A stretch of 54,748 nucleotides of DNA from an uncultured cyanobacterium (GCA_936920195.1 CAKZHE010000063.1:1-54748); one strand, 5' to 3'; shown: positions 32,429-41,213, numbered from the stretch's first letter. Numbers and translations: made by a program. The notes: generated from the letters alone by a model not told the origin.

Positions 32429-32764
32429 ATGAGCAATCAGACTGTTGACCCCCCAACCCTAGACCGATATGAATGCCAAGCCTGCGGCTATGTCTACGAG
32501 CCAGCCAAAGGCGATACTAAAGGCCATATTCCCCCCGGAACGGCCTTTGAAGATTTGGCTCCCACTTGGCGCTGTCCAGTATGCAGCGCCAAAAAAGCTG
32601 CCTTTAGCAATGTGGGACAGGCTGGCGCTCCCTCTGGCTTCAAAGAAAATTTAGGCTTTGGCTTGGGAGTCAATAAATTAACCCCAGGGCAGAAGAATTT
32701 GTTGATTTTTGGCGGTTTAGCCCTGGCGCTGTTGTTTTTCCTCAGCCTTTATGGTTTGAATTAA
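32429..32764 (+). CDS. rubA: Membrane-anchored rubredoxin RubA, photosystem II assembly
   Basis: A 111-residue protein: N-terminal rubredoxin domain with the iron ligands YECQACGYVYEP and WRCPVCSAKK, a flexible linker, then one C-terminal transmembrane helix (LLIFGGLALALLFFLSLYG). RubA anchors to thylakoids and is needed for photosystem II assembly. It opens the conserved rubA-ycf48-psbEFLJ cluster, 3 bp before ycf48. Confidence 0.95.
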   Translation: MSNQTVDPPTLDRYECQACGYVYEPAKGDTKGHIPPGTAFEDLAPTWRCPVCSAKKAAFSNVGQAGAPSGFKENLGFGLGVNKLTPGQKNLLIFGGLALALLFFLSLYGLN

Positions 32765-32767
32765 ATT

Positions 32768-33751
32768 ATGAGAACGCTGAAACAAATTGCAATATTACTG
32801 GTAGTTGCCCTATTTTGTGTCAGTTGCAGTCGCATCCCTTCCCTGAGTAACAATCCTTGGAAAGTGATTAACTTGCCGACGCAAGAAAATATCCTGGACT
32901 TGGCTTTTACTGGGGAACCCAATCATGGCTGGGTGGTAGGCAGCAATTCCACGTTGCTAGAAACCAGTGATGGCGGTCAAACTTGGCAAAACCGCAAGTT
33001 AGAATTAGGGGATCAAAAATATCGCTTTAATTCAATCAGTTTTCAAGACCAGGAAGGCTGGATTGCTGGAGAGCCAAGTCTGCTGCTCCATACCACTGAT
33101 GGCGGTAAATCTTGGTCGCGAATTCCTCTGAGTAGTAAGTTACCAGGCAACCCCAACACGGTGTTAGCTTTGGGACCAAACTCAGCCGAAATGACCACCA
33201 ATATTGGCGCAATCTATCAAACCCAAGACAGCGGACAGCACTGGAAGGCGATGGTAGAACAGGCTGTGGGAGTAGTGCGGAATATTGCGCGATCGCCAGA
33301 AGGCAAATACATCGCCGTTTCTGCCAAAGGCAACTTCTATTCTACCTGGGAACCGGGACTAAATGCTTGGGTTCCCCACAACCGCAACAGTTCCCGCCGC
33401 GTCCAAAACATGGGATTTACTGAAAATGGCGGTTTGTGGATGCTGGCGAGAGGCGGTCAAATTCAGTTTACTACTGCCGATGCTCCCGAAGACTGGCAAG
33501 AAGCCGAATATCCTGAACCTTCTGCCAGTTGGGGTTTCCTTGACCTCGCTTACCGGACTGCCAAGGAAATTTGGATATCGGGAGGCAGCGGCAATTTACT
33601 GCGGAGTGTCGATGGTGGTAAAACTTGGGAAAAAGACCGCGAAATTGAAGACATTCCCTCTAACCTCTATAAAATCCTGTTTTTGAACCCCGAAAAGGGA
33701 TTTATTATCGGTCAACAAGGGATTTTACTCAAGTATGAAGGGGCAGCGTAA
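32768..33751 (+). CDS. ycf48: Photosystem II assembly factor Ycf48 (Hcf136)
   Basis: A 327-residue beta-propeller protein acting in early D1 assembly and repair in the thylakoid lumen. Lipoprotein-type signal (VALFCVSCSRIP, lipobox Cys at about 20), then repeated blades with GWVVGSN, GWIAGEPS, TDGGKSWSR, VDGGKTWEK and IIGQQGILLKYE. Length is normal. It lies between rubA and psbE, the standard cyanobacterial order. Confidence 0.96.
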   Translation: MRTLKQIAILLVVALFCVSCSRIPSLSNNPWKVINLPTQENILDLAFTGEPNHGWVVGSNSTLLETSDGGQTWQNRKLELGDQKYRFNSISFQDQEGWIAGEPSLLLHTTDGGKSWSRIPLSSKLPGNPNTVLALGPNSAEMTTNIGAIYQTQDSGQHWKAMVEQAVGVVRNIARSPEGKYIAVSAKGNFYSTWEPGLNAWVPHNRNSSRRVQNMGFTENGGLWMLARGGQIQFTTADAPEDWQEAEYPEPSASWGFLDLAYRTAKEIWISGGSGNLLRSVDGGKTWEKDREIEDIPSNLYKILFLNPEKGFIIGQQGILLKYEGAA

Positions 33752-33863
33752 ATAACGGTAGCCTGATTCAGACAAGGTTTTCATAGCGAGGGGCAACTTT
33801 CGCTTAAAATCTTGAAGATGGGGATAAACTCAGTTCTAAGTTATTGTCAGAGGAGGACTCTAA

Positions 33864-34109
33864 ATGTCGGGATCTACTGGAGAGCGTCCGTTATCGGACA
33901 TTGTGACTAGCATTCGCTACTGGGTCATTCATAGCATCACCCTGCCAGCGTTGTTTCTGGCTGGTTGGTTATTTGTCAGCACTGGTCTAGCCTATGATGT
34001 ATTTGGTACTCCCAGACCAAATGAATATTTTACCCAACAGCGGCAAGAAGTTCCAATTGTTAAAGACCGCTTCCAATCTAAACAACAAATTGACCAATTT
34101 ATCAAGTAA
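33864..34109 (+). CDS. psbE: Cytochrome b559 subunit alpha
   Basis: 81 residues, normal for PsbE. Single transmembrane helix with the heme ligand His23 in [20 protein letters not shown], then the lumenal [19 protein letters not shown] tail. A GAGGAG lies upstream of the ATG. First of the psbEFLJ operon; binds the heme jointly with PsbF in photosystem II. Confidence 0.98.
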   Translation: MSGSTGERPLSDIVTSIRYWVIHSITLPALFLAGWLFVSTGLAYDVFGTPRPNEYFTQQRQEVPIVKDRFQSKQQIDQFIK

Positions 34110-34129
34110 CCTATCCTTAGTTGTGAACC

Positions 34130-34264
34130 ATGACTAGCAATACCCCCAATCAACCAGTTTCTTATCCGATTTTTACCGTTAGATGGCTGTCAATTCATGC
34201 TCTAGGCATTCCCACAGTTTTCTTTTTCGGTGCGCTTTGTGCTATGCAATTCATTCAAAAATAG
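34130..34264 (+). CDS. psbF: Cytochrome b559 subunit beta
   Basis: 44 residues. [20 protein letters not shown] carries the heme ligand His23, and the protein ends AMQFIQK, as in all cyanobacterial PsbF. It starts 20 bp after psbE. Confidence 0.97.
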   Translation: MTSNTPNQPVSYPIFTVRWLSIHALGIPTVFFFGALCAMQFIQK

Positions 34265-34273
34265 GAGTTAACT

Positions 34274-34396
34274 GTGGCAACTCGCTCTCCCAATCCCAAT
34301 AACCAAGAAGTTGAATTAAACCGCACTTCCCTATACCTGGGTTTGTTGCTGGTGTTTGTGCTGGGGATTCTGTTTTCCAGCTATTTCTTTAACTAA
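34274..34396 (+). CDS. psbL: Photosystem II subunit PsbL, GTG start
   Basis: About 40 residues; [20 protein letters not shown] followed by LFSSYFFN is diagnostic. The start is GTG 34274 with AGGAG 9 bp upstream; no ATG is available. It starts 9 bp after psbF and sits at the photosystem II monomer interface. Confidence 0.97.
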   Translation: MATRSPNPNNQEVELNRTSLYLGLLLVFVLGILFSSYFFN

Positions 34397-34473
34397 CTGG
34401 TTTTAATCGTCTTTTTGATGGTCTGTTCCCAATAGTTTGGGAAATTAAACTACACGGAAAACAAAGGAAAAAT

Positions 34474-34593
34474 ATGTCTGAAGGTGGAAAAATCCCTCTC
34501 TGGTTAATCGCCACAGTTACGGGATTAGTCGTAATTACGGTTTTGGGAATTTTCTTTTACGGTTCCTATGCTGGCGTTGGTTCCTCTATCTAG
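34474..34593 (+). CDS. psbJ: Photosystem II subunit PsbJ
   Basis: 39 residues; [20 protein letters not shown] then [14 protein letters not shown] is diagnostic of PsbJ, the small helix near the plastoquinone channel. AAAGGAA lies upstream of the ATG. It closes the psbEFLJ operon. Confidence 0.97.
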   Translation: MSEGGKIPLWLIATVTGLVVITVLGIFFYGSYAGVGSSI

Positions 34594-34621
34594 TTACTTG
34601 TACGATCTTGGCAAGAGAACA

Positions 34622-34653
34622 ACGTAGAGATGTTGAATGCAGTGTCTCTACGT
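34622..34653 (+). terminator. Hairpin after psbJ
   Basis: ACGTAGAGA and TCTCTACGT pair (9 bp) across a 14-base loop, 28 bp past the psbJ stop, followed by TTGGTATT. Confidence 0.65.
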
Positions 34654-34731
34654 TTGGTATTATGCCCGGTTGCTTAATTGCAAATTCTAGCTGGGTGGGA
34701 ACAATAGGGTAAACCCCATTCTTACCAGTTT

Positions 34732-34766
34732 TAGGTTGGATTTTGCTGTCGCGCCACCCAACCTAC
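34732..34766. repeat. Short copy of the 81-bp element family
   Basis: TAGGTTGG...GCTGTCGCG...CCAACCTA, a decayed half element between psbJ and the psaI terminator. Confidence 0.65.
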
Positions 34767-34814
34767 GAAGATTGTAAGCGGTTGACCGGACATGATATGG
34801 TGCGAAAACTGATC

Positions 34815-34848
34815 AAAAAACCGCCTTTCTTGATGGAGAAAGGCGGTT
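34815..34848 (-). terminator. Rho-independent terminator of psaI
   Basis: On the minus strand: AACCGCCTTTCT, six-base loop, AGAAAGGCGGTT (12-bp perfect stem), followed by TTTTTGATC. It lies about 30 bp past the psaI stop. Confidence 0.88.
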
Positions 34849-34878
34849 ATTCCGTTTGCGGAAATGAGATTTTACGGT

Positions 34879-34995
34879 TTAGATGCCAGCTGCATCTTCC
34901 CGCTCAATGTACAAAAACAGAAAAGCTAGGGCGACTGCTGGGAAGATAATACCGACAACAGGCACGAAGATTGAAGGTAAAAATGAAGCTGCCAT
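34879..34995 (-). CDS. psaI: Photosystem I reaction centre subunit VIII
   Basis: 38 residues. [20 protein letters not shown], then [12 protein letters not shown], matches PsaI, the small helix next to PsaL needed for trimer organisation. It is too short for standard open-frame lists. The gene converges on psbJ and is not beside psaL here. A strong terminator follows. Confidence 0.88.
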   Translation of the reverse strand: MAASFLPSIFVPVVGIIFPAVALAFLFLYIEREDAAGI

Positions 34996-35105
34996 TGCAA
35001 ATTTCCTATCTAAATAAGACGATTCCAAAATTGACTTTACTCTGAAGTTGCCACAAATTGCGAAGTGCTAAGAATTTTTAACATTCAAAGCCGGAATTTG
35101 CCAGT

Positions 35106-35711
35106 TTAACAAATGGGGGAACTGCCAGGATTAACGGCATGAACGTATTCGCTACCGGACTTAGGCCAACCCCACTTATAAGCAGCTTCCTGGGGTTGTC
35201 CCCAACCTAGCTGTAAGATGATTTCTAAAAACTGGGAATTGCTGTGCTGGACAATTTGCGCCCATTCTGTTCGTTGTACCATCCGGTCTACATCAGGAGA
35301 AGCGATCGCCTGATAATCTTTGCCATGATTGATACTCAGATACAGATCCATATTAGCAGTTACTTCCTGCCAAAAGGCGATCGCGCTGTTTTTCGCCGCC
35401 TTCAGGATGGCTAAGTCGCTCTCTAGGGCAATCAAATTGTCATCGGTGACGGGATAGAAGAGGGTTTTGCCTTGCACCGTCAATTGCCGCCAGACAATGC
35501 CCGATACCTGATGTTCTCGCTGGTAGCGATGCACCATCAGTTTAAAATCCTGATAGGCGGCAAATTTTTGAATGCCATCGGTTTTGATAAATTGGTCGAT
35601 GAGCGGATTAACGCCAGAAACCTTAACCGCCAAATTTAGGCGATGTCCATTCAGGCAGGCGCGGCGCTCCGTGACCAAAATATCAATTAGCTCCTTGGTG
35701 GTGTAGACCAT
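35106..35711 (-). CDS. Conserved cyanobacterial protein of unknown function
   Basis: About 201 residues (ATG 35711; another ATG 12 bp earlier at 35723). Soluble, with TTKELIDILVTERRACLNG at the start, AYQDFKLMVHRYQREHQVSG in the middle and WGWPKSGSEYVHAV near the end. I recall similar cyanobacterial proteins of unknown function. No domain is recognised. It lies 110 bp upstream of psaI on the same strand, so co-transcription is possible. Confidence 0.65.
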   Translation of the reverse strand: MVYTTKELIDILVTERRACLNGHRLNLAVKVSGVNPLIDQFIKTDGIQKFAAYQDFKLMVHRYQREHQVSGIVWRQLTVQGKTLFYPVTDDNLIALESDLAILKAAKNSAIAFWQEVTANMDLYLSINHGKDYQAIASPDVDRMVQRTEWAQIVQHSNSQFLEIILQLGWGQPQEAAYKWGWPKSGSEYVHAVNPGSSPIC

Positions 35712-35850
35712 AGAGAACACCATCTTGTTGCAATTTTTCAGATAGTTTAACTCTTCTGCTCATCAATCGTTGTAACAAAAGTTATCAAAATCCTCAACAG
35801 AGGGTTTTGATACCCTATCGATACTTCTGGGTGCGTTCTTGACACAACCC

Positions 35851-35978
35851 ATATAGCGCGTCTGAATCATTTATGTAAATCTGTAGGGGTAGCGCCCCCG
35901 TGCCTACCCCTACACATCGGGGCAACCACGGGGGGATTGCCCCTACGGAATTGCACAACTCATTGAGACGCGCTATAT
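35851..35978. mobile_element. 128-bp MITE-like element, second full copy
   Basis: Terminal repeats ATATAGCGCGTCT and AGACGCGCTATAT (13 bp, perfect), with the same outer sequence TGAATCATTT / AACTCATTG and the same GC-rich foldable core as 30084-30204. It lies upstream of xisH, inside a 358-bp gap that otherwise shows nothing recognisable. Confidence 0.88.
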
Positions 35979-36069
35979 ACCGCAGATTGCGGGTCTGTAA
36001 GTTCTATGCGATCGCTTTTTTGGTTGGTGTGATAGGTTTGAATTGCACCTCTAGATCGGATCTTCTATT

Positions 36070-36486
36070 GTGGCGAAAGATCGTTTTCATCAAGTTGTTA
36101 GGACGGCTCTTGCTAAGGATGGGTGGAATGTTACTCACGATCCGCTTCAGATTAAAGTAGGTGGTGTAGATATGGAAATTGACTTGGGAGCAGAACGATT
36201 ACTGGCAGCAGAGCGAGGAGATGAGAAAATTGCGGTTGAAGTCAAAAGTTTTTTGGCTAGTGCATCGGCAATTTCAGCTTTTCATACGGCGCTGGGGCAG
36301 TTTATTAACTATCGGGCTGCATTACGGCGGGAAGATCCCGATCGTATTCTCTATCTAGCAGTACCAGATCTAACCTATAATAGCTTCTTTCAACTTGATT
36401 TTCCAGCATCAATGCTGCAAGAAAATAGCGTAAAAATGATTGTTTACGACATTGAATTGGAGCAAATTTCACAATGGAAGGACTGA
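36070..36486 (+). CDS. xisH: XisH-family protein (fdxN element excision controlling factor)
   Basis: 138 residues, GTG start. RFHQVVRTALAKDGWNVTHD at the start, then DMEIDLGAERLLAAER and IAVEVKSFLA (D...ExK), the XisH pattern, a PD-(D/E)XK nuclease-like fold. In Anabaena XisH and XisI are needed for excision of the fdxN element, but XisHI pairs are common outside heterocyst formers. No recombinase XisF is nearby. It overlaps xisI by 13 bp. Confidence 0.9.
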   Translation: MAKDRFHQVVRTALAKDGWNVTHDPLQIKVGGVDMEIDLGAERLLAAERGDEKIAVEVKSFLASASAISAFHTALGQFINYRAALRREDPDRILYLAVPDLTYNSFFQLDFPASMLQENSVKMIVYDIELEQISQWKD

Positions 36487-36821
36487 CAGATAAATTAACG
36501 AACTATCAGCAAATTGTGCAGCAATTGTTGATAGGTTACGCCGAAAGTAAGCCAGCGTATGGTGATATTGAGGTTGAGACTATTTTTGATACACAGCAAG
36601 ATCGCTATCAAATTGTGCATCTAGGTTGGCAGCATAAGCGTTGGGTACATCATTGTATAATTCATCTTGATATTCGCAATGAGAAAATTTGGATTTTTTA
36701 CAATTCAACCGAGCATGATATTGCGGCAGATTTAGTGGATTTTGGTGTCCCCAAACAAGATATTGTGCTAGGTTTTTATCCTCCTTTTATGCGTGAAATG
36801 AGTGACTATGCAGTGGGCTAA
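36474..36821 (+). CDS. xisI: XisI-family protein
   Basis: 115 residues. YQQIVQQLLIGYAESKPAYG, then VETIFDTQQDRYQIVHLGWQ, and EHDIAADLVDFGVPKQDIVLG with a final GFYPPFMREMSDYAVG, all diagnostic of XisI. It is always encoded after xisH; here the genes overlap, so translation is coupled. It converges on the DUF4278 gene. Confidence 0.9.
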   Translation: MEGLTDKLTNYQQIVQQLLIGYAESKPAYGDIEVETIFDTQQDRYQIVHLGWQHKRWVHHCIIHLDIRNEKIWIFYNSTEHDIAADLVDFGVPKQDIVLGFYPPFMREMSDYAVG

Positions 36822-36844
36822 AAGCACAATGTTCAGGTAGCAAT

Positions 36845-37411
36845 TTAGCTTTTTTTGGCTAAATTTGCCCCCCGATAATTAAATCTAAATTTCTTCGGAG
36901 CTTCAGTTTTTTCAGTCGCTGGAACTTCAGTCACTGGTTCAACGTTGGGGGAAACAGAAGTATATTTAATGTTGATTTTACCGGCAACTTCTGTAACTTT
37001 GGCTGGAGAGTAATCGTAGGTTTGACCCCGATAAATTAGTTTGGCAGGTTGGCTAATTTGGGTTTCGACATTTGTGCCAGTAACTTTGTCTGGAGAGTAG
37101 TCGTAACTTTGACCGCGATAAATTAGTTTGGCAGGAGTTTCGGTTGCTGTTTCTACTGTTTTGCCTGGACTTGCCAGGGTTTGTTCTTGGGCTTGATTGC
37201 GTCGCTGATACTGGGAAAGCAACCATTGGGAACTTAGTAAAGCAACGAGGAGAAGTAATATCTGGACTTGCCAAGGGGCGATCGCTAGGGTGACAAACAA
37301 ACTTACAATGGCAGTAATGGCGGTCAGATAAGACATTTCTTCCGCCGAATTTTCATATATATAAACAGAGATTAGAGCGATCGCTAAGGGAACAAGAAAT
37401 AGAACAGTCAT
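36845..37411 (-). CDS. DUF4278 domain membrane protein
   Basis: 188 residues: two or three N-terminal transmembrane helices (residues 1-70), a linker, then two DUF4278 units KLIYRGQSYDYSP and KLIYRGQTYDYSP about 38 residues apart and a third partial one (FRFNYRGA) at the end. DUF4278 is a short cyanobacterial motif of unknown function. The linker is Thr/Glu/Pro/Val-rich. Confidence 0.8.
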   Translation of the reverse strand: MTVLFLVPLAIALISVYIYENSAEEMSYLTAITAIVSLFVTLAIAPWQVQILLLLVALLSSQWLLSQYQRRNQAQEQTLASPGKTVETATETPAKLIYRGQSYDYSPDKVTGTNVETQISQPAKLIYRGQTYDYSPAKVTEVAGKINIKYTSVSPNVEPVTEVPATEKTEAPKKFRFNYRGANLAKKS

Positions 37412-37445
37412 AAGGCATGGGGAGTTGAAGAGATTTTGACTTGGT

Positions 37446-37919
37446 TTAATCCAGCTTTCTTCCGGTCAGCGAGCGACAGCGCAGCGATTCGCCCCTCCGG
37501 ATGGTATTAGGCTTTAAGTTGCCAATTTTTGCTAGAAAAACCTCATTGCCTTTGAGCGAAAATGCTGCTTTGGTGAACCTCGCAGACTGAGCATTAGTCT
37601 TTTTCTTGAATCGAGGTTGACCAACCTTTCTGCCCTTCCGCTTTCCTTTAAGCGAATCGAAATAGTTTTTGTAGGCCACTTCTAATTGCTTAAGAGATTG
37701 CTGCAAGGGGACAGACGAGACGTTGTTTAACCAATCTCTTTCAATTGTCTTTTTAGACAAAGTAAGAGATTTGGATAGAGCGTTGTACCCAGGGTATTTA
37801 CTGGACTTACTGAAAGCCAGGGCATCATTCCAAACTACCCGAACGCAACCAAACAACTGAGCTAGGCTCTGTCGTTGTTGATCGGTCGGATAGAAACGGT
37901 ATTGATATCTCGCTTTCAT
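37446..37919 (-). pseudogene. tnpB: Truncated tnpB (IS200/IS605-family OrfB)
   Basis: About 157 residues. MKARYQYRFYPTDQQRQSLA, FGCVRVVWNDALA, LQQSLKQLEVAYKNYFDSLK and RKVGQPRFKKK are the TnpB N-terminus (the full protein is about 400). After KIGNLKP the sequence changes to an unrelated RRGESLRCRSLTGRKLD and stops, so the RuvC catalytic part and zinc finger are gone. The 3' junk contains GCGAGCGACAGCGCAGCG. Upstream near 37953-37969 a hairpin-like CCGT...ACGG may be the element's left end. It is a dead fragment. Confidence 0.85.
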
Positions 37920-38110
37920 TGCCTGTAACAATACATTCGCGAACAAGAAAAGCCGTCCTAGAAGTACGGGGTTTTAGACCCATTCTTCTGATAAGGTTAA
38001 GAATCCAATTGATTAAGAATAGTATAAGAATGCGGTTTTGGGTAGACTTTTTCTTAAGTAGAATTACCCAAATATTTTCGATAGGCAATTTTTTCTGAAA
38101 GAAGAAACTG

Positions 38111-39634
38111 CTAAAATTCAGGACTATCTTGGTCTTCTTGCCATTTGGCGGGTGTTTCCGCCGCTCGGTAAGTCGTGGCTGGATTAACTTGATAATTTGG
38201 GGTAGGAGGCAGAATTTCCAGTTGCCGAGGTTGATTCAGGCGATTTTCTTGGCTTTTGGGTGCTTCGTAGCCGCTGCGTCGGCGCTGGGAAGTACCTTCT
38301 TCGCTGGTGTCTTCTGAGACTATTTCGTAAAGAATAGCACGTTTATGCCGATCGCTCCCTTTCCGCAAAATTCGCCCTAGGCGCTGGACAAACTCGCGCA
38401 CGGAGCCAGTACCAGATAAAATAATCGCAATGCTGGCAGCAGGCACGTCTACCCCTTCATTTAAGACGTGGGAAGCAATAATGATTTTATAATCCCCCGA
38501 CCGAAAGCGAGTCAAGATCTCGTGGCGTTCTTTGACTGGGGTTTGATGGGTGATGGCGGGAATGAGAAATTCTTGGGAAATCCGATAAACGGTAGCGTTG
38601 TCGGTGGTAAAGATCAGAATCCGCTCCGGATAGTGTTGCAGGAGCAAATCTGCCAAAATCCGGAGTTTGCCCTCAGTTCCCACGGCGATTTCTTTGGCTT
38701 CCCGATGGGCAAGCATGGCGCGTCTGCCTTGGGGGGAGCGGGCGCTGGCTCGGACAAATTGCTGCCAACCGTTGACGCTACCCAAGCGGATTTTTTCAGC
38801 TTTGAGAAATTCGTTGCGGGTGGCGATTAACTGATTATAGCGATCGCGTTCCTGGGGGGAAAGTTTGACTTTGAGATCGATGATTTGGTGTTCGGCGAGA
38901 GCCGTACCCGCTAACTCTTCCGGGGTTTTGCGATAAACTTCTGGACCAATCAGGGCGGTTAAATCGCTATGCTTGCCATCAGAACGTTCTGGAGTGGCAG
39001 TTAATCCTAAACGATAGGGGGCGATCGCATATTCGGCAATCACTCGATAGAAGTCCGTGGGCAAGTGATGACATTCGTCAAAAATTAACAAGGCATATTT
39101 ATTGCCTAACCCTTCCGCTTGAATCGCCGCACTGTCATAGGTAGCGATTAAAATGGGAGTGCGATCGCGGGAACCTCCTCCCAGCAATCCCACCTCTACA
39201 CTGGGAAACGCTGCTACCAAATGGGCATACCACTGGTGCATCAAATCCAAAGTTGGCACTACAATCAGGGTACTGCGGGGCGTTGCCTGCATTGCCATCT
39301 GAGCTAGATAGGTTTTTCCCGCTGCCGTCGGCAGTACCACCACCCCCTGCCTATCCGCTTGTTTCCATGCTGCCAGCGCCTCCTCTTGGTGGGGATAGGG
39401 CGACATTTCCACGCTCGCCACCAATTCTAGTTGGTGAAATTCCTTGGCTTTATCGTTGAGGGTAATTCCATCGGCTTGCAAAGCTGCCACCAAATGCCGA
39501 TAATAGCTGGCAGGAATGCGAAACTTTTCCACCCGGTCATCCCAAGTAGCGTATTCAATCCAAGCTTTACCCTTGGGGGGAGGATGCAAAATTAACGTGC
39601 CGCGTTCAAAAGTTAAAGTGGGCGATCGCGCCAT
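38111..39634 (-). CDS. XPB-like superfamily 2 DNA helicase
   Basis: 507 residues. An N-terminal domain (TLTFERGTLILHPPP) like the damage-recognition part of archaeal XPB; Walker A LPTAAGKT (102-108); ATYDSAAIQAEGLGNKYALL; DECHH (186-190); LGLTATPERSDGKH, where archaeal XPB has the RED motif; ASHVLNEGVDVP; SVREFVQRLGRILRKG. The Arg-Gly-Arg motif VI is intact. The C-terminal 70 residues are charged and probably disordered. XPB unwinds DNA in excision repair and in archaea pairs with the nuclease Bax1 (DUF790); a DUF790 gene is at 48108-49328. Confidence 0.87.
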   Translation of the reverse strand: MARSPTLTFERGTLILHPPPKGKAWIEYATWDDRVEKFRIPASYYRHLVAALQADGITLNDKAKEFHQLELVASVEMSPYPHQEEALAAWKQADRQGVVVLPTAAGKTYLAQMAMQATPRSTLIVVPTLDLMHQWYAHLVAAFPSVEVGLLGGGSRDRTPILIATYDSAAIQAEGLGNKYALLIFDECHHLPTDFYRVIAEYAIAPYRLGLTATPERSDGKHSDLTALIGPEVYRKTPEELAGTALAEHQIIDLKVKLSPQERDRYNQLIATRNEFLKAEKIRLGSVNGWQQFVRASARSPQGRRAMLAHREAKEIAVGTEGKLRILADLLLQHYPERILIFTTDNATVYRISQEFLIPAITHQTPVKERHEILTRFRSGDYKIIIASHVLNEGVDVPAASIAIILSGTGSVREFVQRLGRILRKGSDRHKRAILYEIVSEDTSEEGTSQRRRSGYEAPKSQENRLNQPRQLEILPPTPNYQVNPATTYRAAETPAKWQEDQDSPEF

Positions 39635-39649
39635 CTGCTTTGCTATATT

Positions 39650-40099
39650 TTAGTTGTCTTCCGCCGCAAAAGCTGCGTGTCGCCCTTCCACCAACCATTC
39701 AGGATTTTCACCGCCAAAAATTAACTGTTCAATGGCCACATATTCCTTGTTTAATTGTTTCAGGGCATTGATCAGAATATCAATCGCGATCGCATCGCTA
39801 GTTCCCAAGTCAAACCAACACCGCGCCCAGGTTCCCTGATACTCAAATTCACCCATATTGTGCATCAGTGCCATCATCGTACCATCAGCTAAATCTTCGT
39901 CATAGTCCATATAGCTGATTTCCCAACCAATCTCCTGAACTTGGAGATTTTCGGCATTAAATCCCCCCAACTTCCCCAAAGCAAACCAAGAATCGAAAAC
40001 ATCTTCCACATATTCCCGTTCGGCGCGGGAAGGAACCGTGGTAAATTCTAGCCAGATCCACAAATCAAAGGGATCGTATTCTCGAAACTGGATTTGCAT
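39650..40099 (-). CDS. DUF3531 family protein
   Basis: About 149 residues from ATG 40099. MQIQFREYDPFDLWIWLEF, LGKLGGFNAENLQVQE and WARCWFDLGTSDAIAIDIL are the DUF3531 landmarks, a soluble family found in cyanobacteria and plants, without known function. It lies between the TPR protein gene (10 bp upstream) and the helicase gene (15 bp downstream), so a three-gene operon is possible. Confidence 0.85.
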   Translation of the reverse strand: MQIQFREYDPFDLWIWLEFTTVPSRAEREYVEDVFDSWFALGKLGGFNAENLQVQEIGWEISYMDYDEDLADGTMMALMHNMGEFEYQGTWARCWFDLGTSDAIAIDILINALKQLNKEYVAIEQLIFGGENPEWLVEGRHAAFAAEDN

Positions 40100-40108
40100 A
40101 ATTTTCAA

Positions 40109-41086
40109 TTAGTCTAATGGTGGCAATTCTGCTGGACCCCAAACACCGGGCATAGCGTTGATTTGATTGAACTTGGCAGTACAATCGCGATTTTGATTGT
40201 CAATGTAGATTTGGACTTGGCAGCGCTCAAAGCTAATTTGGGCGACTAAACCTTTAGGTAATTGTTGCCGCTTTTCCAAGGACTCATTAAACAACTTTTT
40301 GGCATTATTCAAAGTAGACAGATTTTTTGGCTCTGCTCCCTGCTTAAAGAGCAATTGAGCTTTTAAGTAAACCACTTCAGGATTATTGGGAATTTCGCTA
40401 AAAACCCGCTCGGCATATTCCAAAGCCTTACTATTTTGATTGAGATCGCGGTAGGCTACAGCAATACCTCGATAGGCGAGATAAGCTGGACGAGCATCGC
40501 TTTCTAATTTTTCAATAGTTTGGGCTGTATCCGAAAAGGGCAAATATACCGCCAACAATAAATCCATGTAGCCTTTGACTAAGTTTAATTCTGGGTCTTT
40601 GGCATCAATTTTTTCGGCATCTTCAATGGACTTAAAGACTGTTTGCAATTTGTTCGCGGCTGCCAGGGGGCCTTCATTTTGAAAGGTATAGGCTGCGTCC
40701 AACAAATGACCAACGGCGGTATAAATATGTCCCCGGAGGGCATCGGAACTACCTAATTGTTCAGCCATAGCCAAAGTTTTACTAGAATAGGCTTTCACCG
40801 TCCCCCAGTCGCCCTTATTATACGCTAGGGCTGCTTGCAGCGCATAAACCATTGGTTCGCTGGGTTGGCTAGCTTCTGCCTCTTTGACTAAATTGCTAGC
40901 TTTAGGATAATTGCCTTCCTTAAAGAAAGCATTAAAAGCCGCTTCAGTCTGAGAACTAATATTGCGGGGATTGCTAGACCGAAAAGGATCGCCAGCTAAA
41001 CTGCGAAGGGGTGCTAAAGTAATGGCGATCGCGATCGCACTAGTCACAGCGACAGAAATCCGGCGAACAACAGATAAACGATTCAT
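40109..41086 (-). CDS. Sll0314/Alr1548-family TPR-repeat protein, exported
   Basis: 325 residues with a Sec signal (VAVTSAIAIAITLAPLRSLA) and tandem TPR-like helices: EAAFNAFFKEGNYPKASNLV, VYALQAALAYNKGDWGTVKA, AYRGIAVAYRDLNQNSKALE and EVVYLKAQLLFKQG. A cysteine pair occurs near the C-terminus. The family is cyanobacterial and of unknown function, probably periplasmic or lumenal protein binding. It is first in a run with DUF3531 and the helicase. Confidence 0.8.
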   Translation of the reverse strand: MNRLSVVRRISVAVTSAIAIAITLAPLRSLAGDPFRSSNPRNISSQTEAAFNAFFKEGNYPKASNLVKEAEASQPSEPMVYALQAALAYNKGDWGTVKAYSSKTLAMAEQLGSSDALRGHIYTAVGHLLDAAYTFQNEGPLAAANKLQTVFKSIEDAEKIDAKDPELNLVKGYMDLLLAVYLPFSDTAQTIEKLESDARPAYLAYRGIAVAYRDLNQNSKALEYAERVFSEIPNNPEVVYLKAQLLFKQGAEPKNLSTLNNAKKLFNESLEKRQQLPKGLVAQISFERCQVQIYIDNQNRDCTAKFNQINAMPGVWGPAELPPLD

Positions 41087-41146
41087 GGAAATAATCCTCC
41101 TTAAATTGCTATAGCGCTAATTGGCAGACAAGGCAACTTCTCTGCG

Positions 41147-41202
41147 AGATGTTGGGGAGATAGGGAGATGGGGAGATGGGGAGTTGGGGTGGTGGGGGGT
41201 TG
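41147..41202. repeat. Heptanucleotide STRR (GGGGAGAT/CCCCATC type)
   Basis: Seven-base units of the GGGGAGA-TGGGGAG kind, degenerating to GGTGGGG. Part of the 506-bp intergenic region 41087-41592. Confidence 0.8.
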
Positions 41203-41213
41203 AACTGGTTCCT

